Origin: Caldifarciminota bacterium UBA3079
GTDB taxonomy: Bacteria > Hydrothermota > Tepidihabitantia > Tepidihabitantales > Tepidihabitantaceae
Length of the DNA stretch: 5,253 nucleotides
Assembly: GCA_002366635.1 (NCBI GenBank)
Contig: DFBN01000040.1
Coordinates: 10,125 to 15,377 of the forward strand
Direction: 5' to 3'
The notes under the pieces are model-generated. The model worked only from the letters and a program-made list of their open reading frames with translations. It ran no database searches and was not told the origin of the DNA. How positions within the stretch are numbered: the stretch's first letter is position 1; each line of letters begins with the position of its first letter. This document shows positions 5,069 to 5,253 of this stretch, piece by piece. The position numbers and the translations under genes were made by a program.

Positions 5069-5253
5069 ATGTCTTTCTTTTTAAGTCTGCTCGCGGCCAA
5101 TGGATTCGACAAGCACTTGGACCAACTGCTCGAATCAGGCTCTCTGATAGCCATCGGATACACGGTAACAATCTTCAGCCGCGACGACAATGGCCAAATC
5201 TCTACTGTTTCCCTTGCCTTTTTCCACTCTGCACTCTACGACCCGGTAACCAA
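5069..5253 (+). CDS. Probable N-terminal part of an unrecognised protein, cut off by the window end
   Basis: An open frame of 61 codons from ATG at 5069 runs without a stop to the right edge. An in-frame TAG at 5060-5062 makes this ATG the first possible start. The peptide begins MSFFLSLLAANGFDKHLDQL and continues with an alternating hydrophobic, beta-like stretch; no family is recognised. Codons ending in C are frequent (TTC, GAC, ATC, CTC, GCC), which suggests real coding sequence. There is no usable Shine-Dalgarno: AGGGA directly abuts the ATG, too close to serve. Competing readings are an open plus frame one register over (5035 to the end, rich in W, C, R and P, so shadow-like) and a 38-codon minus-strand frame in the same codon register. 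The gene would diverge from the secreted-protein gene. Moderate to low confidence. Confidence 0.48.
   Translation, partial: MSFFLSLLAANGFDKHLDQLLESGSLIAIGYTVTIFSRDDNGQISTVSLAFFHSALYDPVT

Noticed and set aside
5061..5091. Short inverted repeat AGCAG / CTGCT around the right-end ATG as a possible operator or hairpin
   Set aside because: The arms are only 5 bp with a 21-base loop, which is expected by chance.

Overview
The window looks like a piece of chromosome from an uncultured or little-studied Gram-negative-type bacterium. Base composition is roughly balanced. One gene encodes a secreted protein with a signal peptide and a Por-secretion (type IX, T9SS) style C-terminal sorting domain. That tail is typical of the Bacteroidota/FCB group and also occurs in candidate phyla such as WOR-3 (Stahlbacteria). 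Together with a GT39-type membrane glycosyltransferase fused to TPR repeats, this points to an FCB-like or WOR-3-like lineage. The assignment is inference; no rRNA or other phylogenetic marker lies in the window.

Layout, left to right. (1) 1-1932, minus: a complete 643-residue polytopic membrane glycosyltransferase of the GT39/PMT_2/ArnT-like type with a C-terminal TPR domain. (2) 1933-2004: a 72-bp divergent intergenic region with two sigma70-type promoters back to back; each -10 box sits only 5-6 bp from its start codon, so both transcripts are predicted to be leaderless. (3) 2005-3095, plus: a probable two-gene operon encoding a YggS/PLPBP pyridoxal-phosphate homeostasis protein (GTG start) and, 5 bp later, a small HExxH zincin-like protein (TTG start, no Shine-Dalgarno). 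(4) 3096-3153: a convergent gap with a 14-bp perfect palindrome overlapping the zincin stop codon and a strong GC-rich hairpin that can terminate transcription from both sides. (5) 3154-4881, minus: a 575-residue secreted protein with two apparently duplicated beta-rich domains around a CARDB-like domain, then the sorting domain. (6) 4882-5068: a 187-bp gap with an SD-led start for the secreted protein, a good promoter that predicts a leader of about 85 nt, and a 9-bp inverted repeat in that leader. (7) 5069-5253, plus: an open frame with ATG start that runs off the right edge and is probably a truncated gene of unknown function.

The genes do not form one recognisable pathway. Two are housekeeping-like (PLP homeostasis, small zincin) and two concern the envelope or exterior (glycosyl transfer, secreted cargo). 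The most interesting point is the contrast in translation initiation. The secreted-protein gene has a canonical AGGAGG site. The glycosyltransferase and YggS genes have none, and near-consensus promoters abut their start codons. No mobile element, CRISPR array, tRNA or rRNA was seen.
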